NCBI RefSeq assembly: GCF_003856835.1
Contig: NZ_CP034145.1
Location: forward strand, 1,674,001 to 1,738,000
Reading direction: 5' to 3'
Source of the DNA: Haloplanus aerogenes
GTDB taxonomy: Archaea; Halobacteriota; Halobacteria; Halobacteriales; Haloferacaceae
Length of the DNA: 64,000 bases
Below, one piece after another: positions 26,103-35,477 of the stretch (the stretch's first letter is position 1; each line of letters starts with the position of its first letter). Below the pieces are notes generated by a model, which saw only the letters and a program-made list of their open reading frames with translations, had not been told where the DNA came from and did no database searches. Made by a program: the position numbers and the translations under genes.

Positions 26103-28835
26103 ATGGATCGGGCCGACGAGGATACGTCGCTGGCGGGCGTGGACGACGACGTGGTCGCCGAGGCCGTCGACGCCGACGTCCTCTCCCTCCTCGACCCCGC
26201 CGTCCGCGAGTGGTGGGTCGACCAGTTCGGCGCCTTCGTCCCCGAGAACGGCGGTTTCTTCACGCCGCCTCAGCGCGAGGCCATCCCGCTCGTCCACGAG
26301 AGGGAGAATGCGCTGATCTGTGCGCCGACGGGGAGCGGCAAGACCCTCGCCTCCTTCACTGCGATCATCAACGAGTTGTTTCGCCGGGAGCGCGCCGGGG
26401 GTCTCGAAAACGCGGTGTACTGCCTCTACGTCTCGCCGCTGAAGGCGCTCGCCAACGACGTACATCGCAACTTAGCCGAACCGCTGTCCGGCATCCGGGA
26501 CCGACTCGCGGACCGCGGCGAATCGACGGAGGTGCGCCACGCCACCCGCCACGGCGACACCGACGACGCCACTCGCCAGCGGATGCTCACGGAGACGCCG
26601 CACGTCCTCAACACGACGCCGGAGACGCTCGCCATCCTGCTCAACTCCCCGAAGTTCCGGGAGAAACTGCGGACGGTGGAGTACGTCGTCGTCGACGAGA
26701 TTCACGCGCTCGCGGCGAACAAACGCGGCACGCATCTCTCGGTGTCGCTGGAGCGACTGGAGAATCTGGCCGACGGCTCGCCCACCCGCATCGGCTGTTC
26801 CGCGACGGTCGAACCGCTGTCGACGATGGCGGACTTTCTCGTCGGCCGCGAGGGTGACGAGCCCCGCGACTGCGAGATCGTCGACGCCCGCTTCGCCCGC
26901 GAGTTCGACCTCGAAGTCGACTGCCCGGTCGACGACCTCGTCGGGACGCCGAACGAGGTCGTTCGGAGCCGGTTCTACGAGCAACTGCACGACCTGATCG
27001 ACGCCCACACCAACACGCTGGTCTTTACGAACACGCGGTCAGGCGCGGAGCGGACGCTACAGGCCCTCCGCGAGCGGTTCGATTACGACGACGCGAACTC
27101 GGCGTGTCACCACGGCAGCCTCTCGGCCGACCGCCGGCAGGCGGTCGAGGAGGGCCTCAAGGGCGGCGACTTCGACGTGGTCACTACCTCGACCAGCCTC
27201 GAACTCGGCGTCGACATGCCTCACGTCGACCTGGTGGTGCAGGTAGGGTCGCCCAAATCCGTGGCGGCGCTCCTCCAGCGAGTCGGCCGCGCGGGCCACC
27301 AGGTCGGGCAGGTGGTCGAAGGGCGGGTGATCACCCTCGACCGCGACGACCTCGTGGAGACGGCGGTGATGGTCCGCAGGGCGGAGTCGGGGTTCGTCGA
27401 CCGCGTGTTCGTCCCCGAGAACGCCTACGACGTGGCCGCGCAGCACGTCTACGGGATGGCGATCAACGGCGTTCGGCGCGAAGCCGACGTGAAGGCGACG
27501 CTTCGCCGCGCCTACCCCTACCGCGACTTCTCGGAGGAGCAGTTCGAGACGCTCCTTCGCTACCTCACCGCCGACTACGACGGGCTAGAGGAGCGCAACG
27601 TCTACGCGAAGGTGTGGCGGGACACGAACGACCCGCCGGACGGCGAGCACCACTACCCCGAGTTCGAGGTGGGCGAGCGCCTGATCGGCAAGCGCGGCCG
27701 CCTCGCCCGGGTGATCTACCTCACCAACGTCGGCACCATCCCCGACTCCTTCTCGTGTGACGTGTTCGTGCGCGGCGGGGACGAGTGGGTGGGCGAACTC
27801 GACGAGGACTACCTCGACACCCTCGATCCGGGCGACGTGTTCGTCATCGGCGGCGAGCGCTTCGAGTTCCGCTACCGCCGCGGATCGAAGGTGTACGTCG
27901 ACCGCACGAGCGAGCGCCCGACGGTGCCGTCGTGGTACTCCGAGCGGCTCCCCCTCGCGTACGACCTCGCCCGCGAGATACTGGCCTTCCAGCGCGACTT
28001 GCTGGAGCGCCTCGACGCCGGCGGTTCCCCCGGCGTTCGGGTCTGGCTCCGCGAGTCGGCGCTCTCGGAGCGAGCGGTGCGCGCGCTCACCCGCCTCTAC
28101 GACCAGCAGGTCGCGTTCGCCGGCCCGGAGAGCGTGTCGACGCCGACCCGCATCACGGTCGAGGAGGTGCGGGACCGCGAGGAGTACCGCCGTCGCTACT
28201 ACGTCCACTCCCTCTACGGCCGGCAGTTCAACGACGGCCTCTCCCGCCTGCTCGCCGCGGCGTGTGCGAGCGAGTCGAACGCGAGCGTCACCGTCGCCGT
28301 CGCGGATCAGGGCTTTGTCCTCTCGATGCCGCTCAACCGCCGCGTCGACGTGCCCGGTCTGCTCCGGGGCCTCGCTCCCGACGACGCCCGGGTTGACCTC
28401 CGGTCTGCGCTCCGGGGGACCGACCTCCGGCAACGCTACTTCCGTATCAACGCCACGCGCTCGCTCATGATCCTGAAGCGGTACAAGGGGCACGAAAAGT
28501 CGGCGGCCCGTCAGCAGGTCGAGAGCGAGACGTTGCTCTCGCTCGCGGACGATCTGGACGATTTCGCCGTCGTCGAGGAGACCGACCGGGAGTTGCTGGA
28601 GGACAAACTCGACGTCGCGGGCATCGAGGATGTGTTGGCGCGAATCCGGGACGGCGACATCGAGGTGGTCGAACGGACGGTCGAGACGCCGACGCCGCGG
28701 GCGTTCGGGTTGGCGACGCTCGCCGCCACCGACACCGTCCTCGCGGAAGACGAGAGCGCGGCGCTCCGCGAGTTCCACGAGCGGGTGCTGGCCGAAATCG
28801 AGAGCGAGGGCGACGACTCCCCCCTCGACGAGTAG
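26103..28835 (+). CDS. lhr: Lhr-type SF2 DNA helicase
   Basis: 910 residues. Walker A APTGSGKT near residue 73, SPLKALANDVHRNL, motif II VVDEIHALAANKRGTH near 197, SATV, STSLELGVDM and VGRAGHQVGQ define the Lhr branch (long helicase-related, DNA repair). The C-terminal half is the Lhr-specific winged-helix/beta-barrel region (LIGKRGRLARVIYLTNVGTIPDSFSCDVF, GGERFEFRYRRGSKVYV). An N-terminal extension of about 30 acidic residues precedes the helicase core. The 25941-26102 gap before it holds nothing I can identify. Confidence 0.92.
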   Translation: MDRADEDTSLAGVDDDVVAEAVDADVLSLLDPAVREWWVDQFGAFVPENGGFFTPPQREAIPLVHERENALICAPTGSGKTLASFTAIINELFRRERAGGLENAVYCLYVSPLKALANDVHRNLAEPLSGIRDRLADRGESTEVRHATRHGDTDDATRQRMLTETPHVLNTTPETLAILLNSPKFREKLRTVEYVVVDEIHALAANKRGTHLSVSLERLENLADGSPTRIGCSATVEPLSTMADFLVGREGDEPRDCEIVDARFAREFDLEVDCPVDDLVGTPNEVVRSRFYEQLHDLIDAHTNTLVFTNTRSGAERTLQALRERFDYDDANSACHHGSLSADRRQAVEEGLKGGDFDVVTTSTSLELGVDMPHVDLVVQVGSPKSVAALLQRVGRAGHQVGQVVEGRVITLDRDDLVETAVMVRRAESGFVDRVFVPENAYDVAAQHVYGMAINGVRREADVKATLRRAYPYRDFSEEQFETLLRYLTADYDGLEERNVYAKVWRDTNDPPDGEHHYPEFEVGERLIGKRGRLARVIYLTNVGTIPDSFSCDVFVRGGDEWVGELDEDYLDTLDPGDVFVIGGERFEFRYRRGSKVYVDRTSERPTVPSWYSERLPLAYDLAREILAFQRDLLERLDAGGSPGVRVWLRESALSERAVRALTRLYDQQVAFAGPESVSTPTRITVEEVRDREEYRRRYYVHSLYGRQFNDGLSRLLAAACASESNASVTVAVADQGFVLSMPLNRRVDVPGLLRGLAPDDARVDLRSALRGTDLRQRYFRINATRSLMILKRYKGHEKSAARQQVESETLLSLADDLDDFAVVEETDRELLEDKLDVAGIEDVLARIRDGDIEVVERTVETPTPRAFGLATLAATDTVLAEDESAALREFHERVLAEIESEGDDSPLDE

Positions 28836-28917
28836 GGTGTCCGGCGCGTCGGGAACGAGCAACGCATCCCTCCGACAGGCACGGCGTGGCTGGCCTCGTC
28901 GCATCGCTGCCGAAACC

Positions 28918-28927
28918 TTTTGAGATA
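28918..28927 (+). promoter_or_regulatory. TATA box of the ketoacyl reductase
   Basis: TTTTGAGATA, preceded by a BRE-like CGAAACC, is centred about 25 nt before the ATG at 28947 and sets a leaderless start there. It rejects the in-frame ATG at 28920, which would overlap the TATA box. Confidence 0.6.
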
Positions 28928-28946
28928 TGGTAACACACCTACAAGT

Positions 28947-29684
28947 ATGGGCTCGAAAACCTGTGTGGTCACAGGGGCATCGAAGGGGATCGGACGGGGC
29001 ATCGCCGAGCGACTCGGGTCGGACGGCTGCGACGTCGTAGTAAACTACCGAAGTTCCGAGGCGGCGGCCGCCGAAACCGTCGAGCGAGTCGAGGCGGCGG
29101 GTGGTTCGGCGCTCGCGATTCAGGCCGACGTGACGGACCTCGACGCGGTCGAGGCGATGCGCGACGAGGCACACGACGCGTTCGGACCGGTGGACGTGGT
29201 GGTGAACAACGCCGGCATCACGCAAGACGTTCGGTTCAAGGAGATGTCTCACGAGGAGTGGGACGTCGTCCTCGACGTTCACCTCGACGGGGCCTTTCAC
29301 TGTACACGGACGTTCTACGACGACCTGGCCGACGCCGACGAGGGACGACTCGTCAACATCTCCAGCATCATCGGCAAGGAGGGCAACTTCGGTCAGGCGA
29401 ACTACGCGACGGCCAAGGCCGGCATCTTCGGGTTCACCCGGACGTTGGCGCTCGAACTCGCGCGGACGGGGTCGACCGCCAACTGCGTCGCCCCCGGATT
29501 CGTCCTCACAAGCATGGTCGAGGAACTCCCCGACGACATCAAGGACACCATCCGCGCGGACACACCGCTCGGCCGACTCGGGACTGTCGAGGAGATCGCC
29601 GAAGTCGTCGCGTTCCTCGCCAGCGACCGGTCGTCGTTCATCACGGGCGAAATCATCGACGTGAACGGCGGCAAGGACCTCTAA
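28947..29684 (+). CDS. phaB: SDR 3-ketoacyl reductase (PhaB/FabG-like)
   Basis: 245 residues, classical short-chain dehydrogenase: TGASKGIGRG cofactor loop, NNAG, Ser in NISSI, active-site YATAK near residue 152, VAPGFVLTSM and FITGEIIDVNGG. The closest pattern is that of acetoacetyl-CoA reductases for polyhydroxyalkanoate synthesis and FabG proteins. No phaC, phaE or ketothiolase is in the window, so the acyl-CoA substrate is inferred from family resemblance only. The stop overlaps the convergent Dna2-like gene by 4 bp. Confidence 0.82.
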   Translation: MGSKTCVVTGASKGIGRGIAERLGSDGCDVVVNYRSSEAAAAETVERVEAAGGSALAIQADVTDLDAVEAMRDEAHDAFGPVDVVVNNAGITQDVRFKEMSHEEWDVVLDVHLDGAFHCTRTFYDDLADADEGRLVNISSIIGKEGNFGQANYATAKAGIFGFTRTLALELARTGSTANCVAPGFVLTSMVEELPDDIKDTIRADTPLGRLGTVEEIAEVVAFLASDRSSFITGEIIDVNGGKDL

Positions 29685-32350
29685 CGTCGCGCCCAGTCCA
29701 GCATCCGGGCGTAGAACGGCTCCGATTTCAGCGCCGCGGCGTCGCCCACGAGGACGAGCGCCTTCTTCGCCCGTGTGAGCGCGACGTTCACCCGGCGGGT
29801 GTCCTCGAAGATGGGGCCGTCCAGATCACCCGTGGCGACGAAGGAGACGACGACCACCTCGGCGCTCGATCCCTGGAACCGATCCACCGTGTCCACCGCC
29901 ACGTCCACCCGCCGGCTGATCTCGGCCACCTGCGCCCGGAAGGGGGCGATCACCACCACGTCGTCCGGGTCGACGCCCGCGTCGAGGTACTCCTGTACCA
30001 CCGCAGCGACCCGGTCCGCTTCGACGGGGTTGGCGTTGCCCTCGCGGTGGCCATCGGGGTCGACGAAGCGGACGCCCTGACGGAGGTGGTCGGGGAGCGG
30101 ATCGGCGACGCTCGGCAGGTCGGCGAGCGTCCCGCCCGCCACCGCCGGCGTCGCGGGGCGAAGCGCGCCGTCGTAGAACTCCCGGGAGGCGAACGCCTGA
30201 ATCCGCTGGCTCATGCGGTACTGGCGGTCGAGCATGACCGCCGCCTCGGGATGCTCGTCGTGCAGGCGTTCGAACAGCGACCGCGAGAGGCGTTCGTCGC
30301 CCGACTGGACGACCGGCGGGAGTTGCTGGTGGTCGCCCACGAGGACGAACCGATCCGCGCGGTTGATGGCGGCGAGCGTGCCCGGTTCGGTCAACTGGGA
30401 CGCCTCGTCGACCACCGCCACGTCGAAGCCCTCCTCGCGGAGGACGCGGGAACCGCAGGTGGCGGTCGTGGCGGCGACGACGGGCGCCGACCGGAGCGCC
30501 GCCGCCCGCTCGTTCGGATCGCCCCGCTGATCGAGGCGCACGTCGAGCATGTCCTCGCGGACGCCGGTCAGCGTGCCCACACGGGCCACGTCCTCGAAGC
30601 CCTGATCGCGGAGGGCGTCGAGAGCGTTGTCGACCGCGCGGTTCGTGAAGGCCGAGAGCAGGACGCGGTCGCCGCGCTCGACCAGTTCGCGGACGAGGCG
30701 GGCGATGGTGTACGTCTTCCCGGTTCCCGGCGGGCCGTGGACGAGCGCGAAGTCCTCCGCGCCGACTACCCGCTGGACGGCGTCGTTCTGTGCCTCGTTG
30801 TTGTCGATGAACGTCTCCTCGACCGTCTCGAACGCCGGCGACCGCCGGCCGAAGAGCACGTCCTTCCGGTCGGGATCACCTTTCAGGAGCGCGTCGTGGA
30901 GCGCCGTCAGCTGTCTGGATACCGATATTTCGGACGGATACACGTCCAGACGCCGCAGGTCGAGCGGTTCGTCCGTGTGGACGACCACCTCCTCACCCAG
31001 CGACTGGATGCGGCCGAGTTCGGCGTCGCCGTGGATCGGATCACCGTCGCTGGCCAGCGCCACGTCGCCCTCGCGGAGTTTCGACACCGCGCCGTCGGGC
31101 AGGCGCGCGCGGAGTTCCCAGTCGCCGCCCGGCAACTGCCGGCGGCCGAGGGGTTCGAGGTCGATCAGCGCGCGGTCCGCGTCGGCGCGCTCCTCGGGGC
31201 TTTGCTCCCACAGTTTCCGGTACTCGTCGTGGACGGCGCGGCGTTCGTCCTCGATGGCGCGGTAGAAGGCCTCGAAGTAGTCGCGTTCGTCCTCGGGAAT
31301 GGCGGTGCCGACCTGTCCGGCCTTCGACTCCTGATCGAGGCGCCCGGAGACGACCATGCAGGTGTCCTGCTCGAAGCAGTACTCGCATTTCGCGTCCGCC
31401 TCGTATCCCGTCGGGACGCCGCGGTCGGCCTCCATCGCCGCGATTTCGTTGCGCGTGCGGACGACGAACTCCAGCAACCCGCGGCCGACCGAGAACTCCT
31501 TCGCGGGCGAGAGGTCGCCCGTCTCCTCGTTCCTATCCAGCGCCGCGTTCTTCGTGTAGAGGAGCGTGCCCGTGTCGGGCGGGTCGCCCGACTCTCCCAG
31601 CAACAGGGCGTACGACGCCGCCTGAATCTTGTCCTGAAACCGCGGCTCGCGGTTCGTGTTCTTCCCCGTCTTGAGTTCGACGGGCATCCCACGCCGGAGG
31701 GCGTCCGCCCGACCCTTGATGCCGAACGTGGGACTGATGAGCGTGTACTCCGAGCGCCAGTCGTCCTCTTCGGTGAGGGTGCCCTGTGCCAACCACCCCT
31801 CGATGGCGGCGGCGTTGCGCCGCACCTCGTCGCGCACCTCTTTCGATTCGCGGCCCAGCAGTCCGAGTTCGAGACCTGCGGCCTCGACGTGGTCCGCGAC
31901 CGCCTCGTCCAGGTCCCGCCCGCGCAACAGGTCGCCGAACACCTCGTGGACGATGGTCCCTTTCACCACCGGATAGGCGAGGGGGACGCCCGAGAGCTTG
32001 TTCAGATAGTACATCCGCGGACACTGCACCCACGAGCGCACGTCGGTCACGTCGACGAGGAAGTCGGGTTCGAGGACGACGTAGGAGTCCCCGGAGGTGG
32101 CGTAGCCACGCTCCCCCCGGAACTCGGTTTCCTCCACCTCGGTCACGAGGAGATCCATACCTGCGGCCGCGTGGTCGGCGGTGTGGGTCCACTTGCCCCA
32201 GAGCGTGACGGTGACGGCGTCGTCGCCGTCGGCCGCCATCGCTCCTGTCTCGTCCGGCCGGACGCTCACCTCGACCAGTTCACGCTCGCCGTACCGCGTC
32301 GAGACGGCGCGCACCTCGCCCACGTCCAGAATCGTCCCGCGGAGAGTCAC
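29681..32350 (-). CDS. Dna2-like nuclease-helicase
   Basis: 889 residues. An N-terminal OB-like domain (TILDVGEVRAVSTRYGERELVEVSV, VTVTLWGKW) is followed by a RecB-type nuclease with the Dna2 Fe-S cysteines: first Cys in VQCPRMYYLN near 110, the last three in CEYCFEQDTC near 321. GRADALRRGMPVELKTGKN supplies the nuclease Asp/Glu/Lys. The SF1B helicase has GPPGTGKT near 538, VVDEASQL, GDHQQLPP, QYRM and VALTRAKK. It probably processes flaps and DNA ends. The start is a GTG. This order (OB, nuclease, helicase) is found in haloarchaeal Dna2 homologues. Confidence 0.9.
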   Translation of the reverse strand: MTLRGTILDVGEVRAVSTRYGERELVEVSVRPDETGAMAADGDDAVTVTLWGKWTHTADHAAAGMDLLVTEVEETEFRGERGYATSGDSYVVLEPDFLVDVTDVRSWVQCPRMYYLNKLSGVPLAYPVVKGTIVHEVFGDLLRGRDLDEAVADHVEAAGLELGLLGRESKEVRDEVRRNAAAIEGWLAQGTLTEEDDWRSEYTLISPTFGIKGRADALRRGMPVELKTGKNTNREPRFQDKIQAASYALLLGESGDPPDTGTLLYTKNAALDRNEETGDLSPAKEFSVGRGLLEFVVRTRNEIAAMEADRGVPTGYEADAKCEYCFEQDTCMVVSGRLDQESKAGQVGTAIPEDERDYFEAFYRAIEDERRAVHDEYRKLWEQSPEERADADRALIDLEPLGRRQLPGGDWELRARLPDGAVSKLREGDVALASDGDPIHGDAELGRIQSLGEEVVVHTDEPLDLRRLDVYPSEISVSRQLTALHDALLKGDPDRKDVLFGRRSPAFETVEETFIDNNEAQNDAVQRVVGAEDFALVHGPPGTGKTYTIARLVRELVERGDRVLLSAFTNRAVDNALDALRDQGFEDVARVGTLTGVREDMLDVRLDQRGDPNERAAALRSAPVVAATTATCGSRVLREEGFDVAVVDEASQLTEPGTLAAINRADRFVLVGDHQQLPPVVQSGDERLSRSLFERLHDEHPEAAVMLDRQYRMSQRIQAFASREFYDGALRPATPAVAGGTLADLPSVADPLPDHLRQGVRFVDPDGHREGNANPVEADRVAAVVQEYLDAGVDPDDVVVIAPFRAQVAEISRRVDVAVDTVDRFQGSSAEVVVVSFVATGDLDGPIFEDTRRVNVALTRAKKALVLVGDAAALKSEPFYARMLDWARR

Positions 32351-32439
32351 GCTCCAGCGTCGGTGACCGGTAGCGAAAAACCCTGTGTTGCCTATAGGGA
32401 TTATCGGAAGTCATCCATGGCCAGTTACGATAATCCCTA

Positions 32440-33144
32440 CTACCCCTCGTCCCGCACGTCGCGAAGCCGGTCGACCGCCTCGTCGTCGTCGTCCGCCGCC
32501 GACACCGCGGTTCGGCCGCCCCGTGTCGATGCCTCGGCGTCGCCGTTTCCGCCGGTGGGTACCACGTCCGTCGACCGACAGAGCGGGCACGGCTCGCTCG
32601 GATCGTCGACGGCGGTGCCACAGACCGAGCACGCGAAGGCGGCGTCTCCCGATTCCTCATGGTCGTCGGCCGTCGTGTCGGGGGTCGGAGCCAGTTCCTC
32701 CTGCTCGTTCGCCGTCGAATCGGCCGCGTCAGTGGTCGTCGACGCCGACTGATCGGCTGTCGGTTCTGCCCGCTCCCGCTCGCTCGCCGTCGGTGTCGTC
32801 TCGTCGGTCGACGCTCCGGTCGTCGCCTCGGCGTCGGGAATGGACACCGGCTCCGTCGCCGAGTCGTCGCCGCTGTGAGGGGTCTCCGCGTCCGTCGATT
32901 CGGCGTCGGGGATGTCGACCTGCGGCGTGGCCGCCGACTGTGATCCGGGCGCTGGCGGGTCGGTCCGGTCCATCGTACTCGGCGTCTCCAGCGGGCGGTC
33001 GTCGCGGTGGACGACCCGGGGCGGCGATTGCTCGGATTCGGACGCCGAGACGGTATCTGTGTCCGCTGTGCCGTCCGCTTCGTCCGTCCCGCTGCCGAAG
33101 ACCGACCCGAGCCACGCCCGCAGTCGGCCGAACAGCCCCGTCAT
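32440..33144 (-). CDS. Acidic Ser/Thr-rich protein with C-terminal zinc ribbon
   Basis: 234 residues. Residues 1-16 (TGLFGRLRAWLGSVFG) form a basic amphipathic helix. About 130 residues of Ser, Thr, Asp and Glu low-complexity sequence follow, with a repeated DIPDAES / SIPDAEA motif. A zinc ribbon CSVCGTAVDDPSEPCPLC comes near 170 and the tail is acidic. This looks like a tethered or disordered adaptor whose helix could sit at the membrane surface. Its start overlaps the upstream gene stop by 4 bp. No family recognised. Confidence 0.6.
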   Translation of the reverse strand: MTGLFGRLRAWLGSVFGSGTDEADGTADTDTVSASESEQSPPRVVHRDDRPLETPSTMDRTDPPAPGSQSAATPQVDIPDAESTDAETPHSGDDSATEPVSIPDAEATTGASTDETTPTASERERAEPTADQSASTTTDAADSTANEQEELAPTPDTTADDHEESGDAAFACSVCGTAVDDPSEPCPLCRSTDVVPTGGNGDAEASTRGGRTAVSAADDDDEAVDRLRDVRDEG

Positions 33145-33638
33145 CGGTAGTGCTTGAACAGGAGGGCCTTCACGTCGTCTTTGGTCCGCACCTGCTCGGT
33201 GGAGCCGTCAGGCAACTCGACCTCGTAGCGCTCGTCACCCGAGGATTCGCCCCACTTGTCGTCGTGGGTGTCGAGCAGGCTCATCATCTCGTTCAGCATG
33301 GCATCGTCGCCGCCGCTCCCGTCCGTCGGGTCGCCGTCTTCGGTGACGACCCGCGCCGTCGCGCCGCCGTCGCTGTCGGACACGTCGTCGGATGCGTTGT
33401 CGGCCTCCGACTCGCCCGAGCCGTCGTCGACTGTCTCCGCGTTGCCGTTCTCGGCCGCGGGGGATGCCACCGATGCGTCGCCGTCCGTGGATTCGTCCGA
33501 TTCGTATCGGTCGAGGAGATACTCCACGGCGTCGCGCGGCCGGACGTGACCGTACTTCCCGACCACGTCGCGCGCGAGGTCCTCCTGTAACTCGCGCAAC
33601 CGCTCCTGCTGTTCGGGCGTGATCTCGATTTCGGGCAT
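33141..33638 (-). CDS. Haloarchaeal acidic protein with N-terminal helical domain
   Basis: 165 residues. The N-terminus PEIEITPEQQERLRELQEDLARDVVGKYGHVRPRDAVEYLLDRYE is a predicted helical unit. The middle is a Ser/Asp/Gly-rich disordered stretch, and the C-terminus (DERYEVELPDGSTEQVRTKDDVKALLFKHYR) is a small structured motif. It is the first gene of a coupled pair with the zinc-ribbon protein. Function unknown. The ATG at 33638 is favoured over 33668, whose extra residues look non-conserved. Confidence 0.6.
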   Translation of the reverse strand: MPEIEITPEQQERLRELQEDLARDVVGKYGHVRPRDAVEYLLDRYESDESTDGDASVASPAAENGNAETVDDGSGESEADNASDDVSDSDGGATARVVTEDGDPTDGSGGDDAMLNEMMSLLDTHDDKWGESSGDERYEVELPDGSTEQVRTKDDVKALLFKHYR

Positions 33639-33730
33639 TGGCCGAGTTTGCGCCGCCCGGCGTATCAATGTATAGGGCTATGGCCGATGCGACCGACACA
33701 CTCACCTGAGTCGACACCCAACGCGCACCC

Positions 33731-34282
33731 ATGCGGGTCAGAGATTGGCAGGACATCCTCGACGACGTGACCGACGCGAACGCCGATCCGGACGGCTGGC
33801 GGGCTATCGCTGGGCAGCGGCGGAACGGTGTCGGGGAGGACCTCTATCTCGGCCACACCGGGGTCGGCGTCTACCACCTCAAGACGTACGCGAAAAATCC
33901 CTACGACGTGCGCGGTGTCGGCACGAAAATCGCCCGGAAGATCGATGACGAGATCGATCCCCACCTCCCGAACGAGGAACTCCGCCGGCGCTTCGCCGTC
34001 CAGTCGCCGCCAGAAGACGAGGAGGAGGCCGAATCGAAAGCCCGGCGACTGGAGGAAACGGTCAAGGTCCACGCCGAGGCGCCGACGACGCCAGACGATC
34101 TGTTCCGGGATATGATGGACGCCCTCGACAGCCCCGCCTACGGGCCGATGGAGTACGAACTCTCGGAGCGGCCGGACGACCTCGACGCCCTCTCGGAGAC
34201 GTTCGACGAGGCCGAAGAACTCCTGACCGAAGAACTCGACGACCTCATCGAACGCGACGAGGTCGACCGCGGCTTCCAGTAG
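33731..34282 (+). CDS. Conserved haloarchaeal protein, unknown
   Basis: 183 residues, acidic. The N-terminal half contains WQDILDDVTDANADPDGWRAIAGQRRNGVGEDLYLGHTGVGVYHLKTYAKNPYDVRGVGTKIARKIDDEI, which looks like a compact folded domain. The C-terminal half is helical and Glu-rich. I believe it belongs to a haloarchaea-restricted DUF but cannot name it with certainty. Convergent with tfb, whose stop is adjacent. Confidence 0.6.
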   Translation: MRVRDWQDILDDVTDANADPDGWRAIAGQRRNGVGEDLYLGHTGVGVYHLKTYAKNPYDVRGVGTKIARKIDDEIDPHLPNEELRRRFAVQSPPEDEEEAESKARRLEETVKVHAEAPTTPDDLFRDMMDALDSPAYGPMEYELSERPDDLDALSETFDEAEELLTEELDDLIERDEVDRGFQ

Positions 34283-35263
34283 TTAGCGCGCGTCCGCTTC
34301 CGCTTTCGCTTCCAGCAGTTCCTTGTACCGGTTGCGGATAGTGACTTCGCTGATGTTGGCCACCTCGCTGACCTCGCTCTGGGTCACCGTCTCGTTGGTG
34401 AGGAGGGCGGCGGCGTAGACGGCCGCGGCGGCGAGGCCGACGGGGCTCTTGCCGCTGTGGACGCCACGCTCGCGCGACGAGCGGAGGAGTTCGCGGGCCT
34501 GTCGGGTCGCCTCCTCGGAGAGGTCGAGATCCGAGGCGAAGCGGGGGACGTACTGCTCGGGATCTGCGGGCTGGATTTCGAGTTTGAGTTCGCGGACGAC
34601 GTAGCGGTACGTCCGGGTGAGTTCCATCTTGTCGACGCGGGAGACGGTAGCGATTTCGTCGAGCGAGCGGGGCGTGCCCGCCTGCCGGGCGGCGGCGTAC
34701 AGCGCGGCGGTGGCGACGCCCTCGATGGAGCGGCCGGGGAGCAGGTCGTCGGCGAGGGCGCGGCGGTAGATCACCGACGCCGTCTCGCGGACGTTCTCGG
34801 GGAGACCGAGCGCGGAGGCCATCCGGTCGATTTCGCCGAGAGCCTGCTTCAGGTTGCGTTCTTTCGAGTTCCGCGTGCGGAAGCGCTCGTTCCAGGTGCG
34901 CAGGCGCTGCATCTTCTCGCGTTGACGGGACGAGAGCGTCTTGCCGTAGGCGTCCTTGTTCTGCCAGCCGATGTTCGTCGACAGGCCCTTGTCGTGCATC
35001 ATCGTCGTCGTCGGGGCGCCGACGCGTGACTTGGAGTCGCGCTCACTGGAGTCGAAAGCGCGCCACTCGGGGCCGTGGTCGATCTCGTCTTCCTCGACGA
35101 CCAGTCCGCAGTCCGCACACACCGTCTCGCCGTGTTCCTCGTCGGTCACGAGGTTACCGGTACACTCCGGACAGGTGGGTGTAGTTTCGGTTTCTGCTTC
35201 ACTTTCCGCTCGCTCCTGCTCGCTTTCGGCCGTTTCCGTGTAGTAGGTCGTGGTGTCGCTCAT
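34283..35263 (-). CDS. tfb: Transcription initiation factor TFB
   Basis: Archaeal TFIIB, which bridges TBP at the TATA/BRE and RNA polymerase. 326 residues: acidic N-terminal tail of about 30, zinc ribbon CPECTGNLV...CADCGLV near 31-55, B-finger with GPEWRAFDSSERDSKSRVGAPTT, then two cyclin repeats (RSIEGVATAALYAAARQAGTPRSLDEIA and KSPVGLAAAAVYAAALLTNETVTQSEVSEVANISEVTIRNRY). Haloarchaea carry several TFB paralogues. The ATG at 35263 is preferred over a GTG two codons earlier. A TTTATAAA box at 35347-35354 would imply a leader of about 60 nt. Confidence 0.95.
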   Translation of the reverse strand: MSDTTTYYTETAESEQERAESEAETETTPTCPECTGNLVTDEEHGETVCADCGLVVEEDEIDHGPEWRAFDSSERDSKSRVGAPTTTMMHDKGLSTNIGWQNKDAYGKTLSSRQREKMQRLRTWNERFRTRNSKERNLKQALGEIDRMASALGLPENVRETASVIYRRALADDLLPGRSIEGVATAALYAAARQAGTPRSLDEIATVSRVDKMELTRTYRYVVRELKLEIQPADPEQYVPRFASDLDLSEEATRQARELLRSSRERGVHSGKSPVGLAAAAVYAAALLTNETVTQSEVSEVANISEVTIRNRYKELLEAKAEADAR

Positions 35264-35477
35264 TGTCACTTTCGAGGCACCACCGCCGCGGGAGAAGAGC
35301 CGAGACGAACGGCGGAGGCGTCCTTACCAGAAGTACGCACGCAACATTTATAAACATACCGGCATTGAAACGGGCGCTCTCGGGTCTATCACGGTCGAAT
35401 ACGTGGGTTATCCGGGTTTCCGAGATGTGGTCGAGGCGTGGGTGTGGAACATATATATGTTGCGGTGCACGGTACCG

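Noticed and set aside
27585-29300. 571-codon open frame on the - strand across lhr and the SDR gene
   Set aside because: It spans two genuine genes and an intergenic promoter, with no domain signal.
29258-32752. 1164-codon open frame on the + strand across the Dna2-like gene
   Set aside because: It is the complement frame of a gene with complete helicase and nuclease motifs; its translation matches nothing and has the Arg/Pro/His-rich look of a shadow.
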